Assembly: GCA_016946835.1 (NCBI GenBank)
Contig: JACVTC010000017.1
Coordinates: 300,001-335,000, forward strand
Reading direction: 5' to 3'
DNA: 35,000 bases
DNA from: Neocallimastix lanati (nom. inval.)
Taxonomy: Eukaryota > Neocallimastigomycota > Neocallimastigomycetes > Neocallimastigales > Neocallimastigaceae
The position numbers and the translations under genes were made by a program. Every line of letters starts with the position of its first letter. Position 1 is the first letter of the stretch. The notes below the pieces were generated by a model that ran no database searches, was not told the origin of the DNA, and saw only the letters and a list, made by a program, of their open reading frames with translations. Shown in pieces: positions 34,101 through 35,000 of the stretch.

Positions 34101-35000
34101 TGTTTACTATTATATATATTCCTATTGTATATTTTATTAGTCTATTGTATATTTAGATATTTATTACTATAATAAAAATCATTTTATTAATGATTTTTAT
34201 TATACGTTAATATATATGTAATTATATTTAAATATATTATATAAAATAAATTAATTTTAATTTTTTTGTTAATTATAAATACATACAATTTCAGCTATAA
34301 GAAAAGTACACTATAACTATTTATAGATATTGTATATTACAATAAATGAATAATGAATATAAATAATAAGTTAATTTAACAATATTTATGGTAGATAATA
34401 TAAACAAATATTAACCAGAATAAAAGTAAACAGGATTTTTGATAAATAAATTATTTACATTTTATATATCAATAAATTCGTATATATTTTACGCTTATTT
34501 ACTTTGACTGATACTTAAGTTAATGGACCTCTATTATTTGTTCTTGATTTCAAGTTATTTTGTTGACGTTTAAATATAAAATATTGTATTATTTAGTAAT
34601 CTCTACAATAAATTTCAACAATGGGTGTTTTTATACAAAATCAACAATATTTGACTTAATGATAACTATGTTTATATTATGTTTAATTATAATAAACGCT
34701 CTTTTCATAAAATTCAGTCATTGATTTAAATGGAATTGAAAATAATATCTGAATCGCAATTACTAAAATGTTTCAATTATATCATTTTAGCATAAATAAA
34801 TAATAAAATATATTTGTAAATAATGTAAATAATAAATCAAACTTTATTTTTACCTGATTTTTACAATTAATATCCCTAAAATAGATAATTAGATTTCAAT
34901 TTATATAAATCTTATATATTCAATATAAATAATTTGATATTTACAAATATATTTATCAAATATATTAAAAATTTCAAAAAATATAAATTAGAAACTTTAA

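Larger units (their letters stand above)
33350..35000. repeat. Tandem duplication unit 2, continues past the window
   Basis: Second copy of the unit at 31066-32890. The final landmark 'GAAACTTTAA' at 34991-35000 matches 32866-32875, so the duplicated segment is not finished at the window edge. Confidence 0.8.

Overview
The window is extremely AT-rich eukaryotic DNA. It is dominated by (TTA)n/(AAT)n-type microsatellites and long A/T homopolymers (up to T58 at 22371-22428), with few genes. The genes carry spliceosomal introns with GTAAGT-like donors, so this is a nuclear genome and not bacterial or organellar. The base composition, the 7TM-RGS genes, the Cys-rich membrane protein type, Asn/ankyrin-like remnants and low gene density together fit an anaerobic gut fungus (Neocallimastigomycota, of the Neocallimastix/Piromyces/Anaeromyces kind). 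This assignment is inference. A dictyostelid is the main alternative, but the low gene density argues against it.

Layout: 1-4465 holds only repeats (a tandemly repeated block at 430-935, two mirror-oriented microsatellite arms at 940-1270 and 1741-2215, short tandem repeats at 2459-2615). 4466-7964 (+) is a 12-exon gene for a seven-transmembrane protein fused to a C-terminal RGS domain (520 aa as spliced by hand). 7965-9660 has only two tiny non-AT fragments. 9.67-16.56 kb is a nested repeat complex: two direct-repeat copies of about 1.75 kb (9670-11395 and 14721-16562). Between them lies a block of normal composition with decayed minus-strand reading frames (11.57-13.72 kb) and a 954-bp element with about 47-bp terminal inverted repeats (13760-14713) that looks like a MITE. 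About 16.9-18.4 kb on the minus strand carries fragments best explained as a heavily decayed ankyrin-type repeat gene. 18.9-23.0 kb is repeats plus one unidentified composition island at 21484-21925. 23081-26616 (+) is the second 12-exon 7TM-RGS gene (527 aa), with intron positions and phases identical to the first. 27927-29372 (-) is a broken superfamily 2 helicase resembling those of large DNA viruses and of fungal linear plasmids. 31.07-35.0 kb holds two copies of a directly duplicated unit (about 2.3 kb period), each with a gene for a secreted/type I membrane Cys-rich protein on the minus strand. One copy is an N-terminally frameshifted pseudogene and the other is intact except for a nonsense codon just before its transmembrane anchor.

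The two intact genes (7TM-RGS paralogues) would act at the plasma membrane: the RGS domain accelerates GTP hydrolysis by G-alpha subunits, and the fused heptahelical part is expected to sense an unknown signal. The Cys-rich proteins would be extracellular or surface proteins. I see no operon-like linkage between them. The main themes are local tandem duplication followed by divergence (RGS pair) or decay (Cys-rich pair), and burial of old mobile or viral-like sequence in expanding simple repeats.
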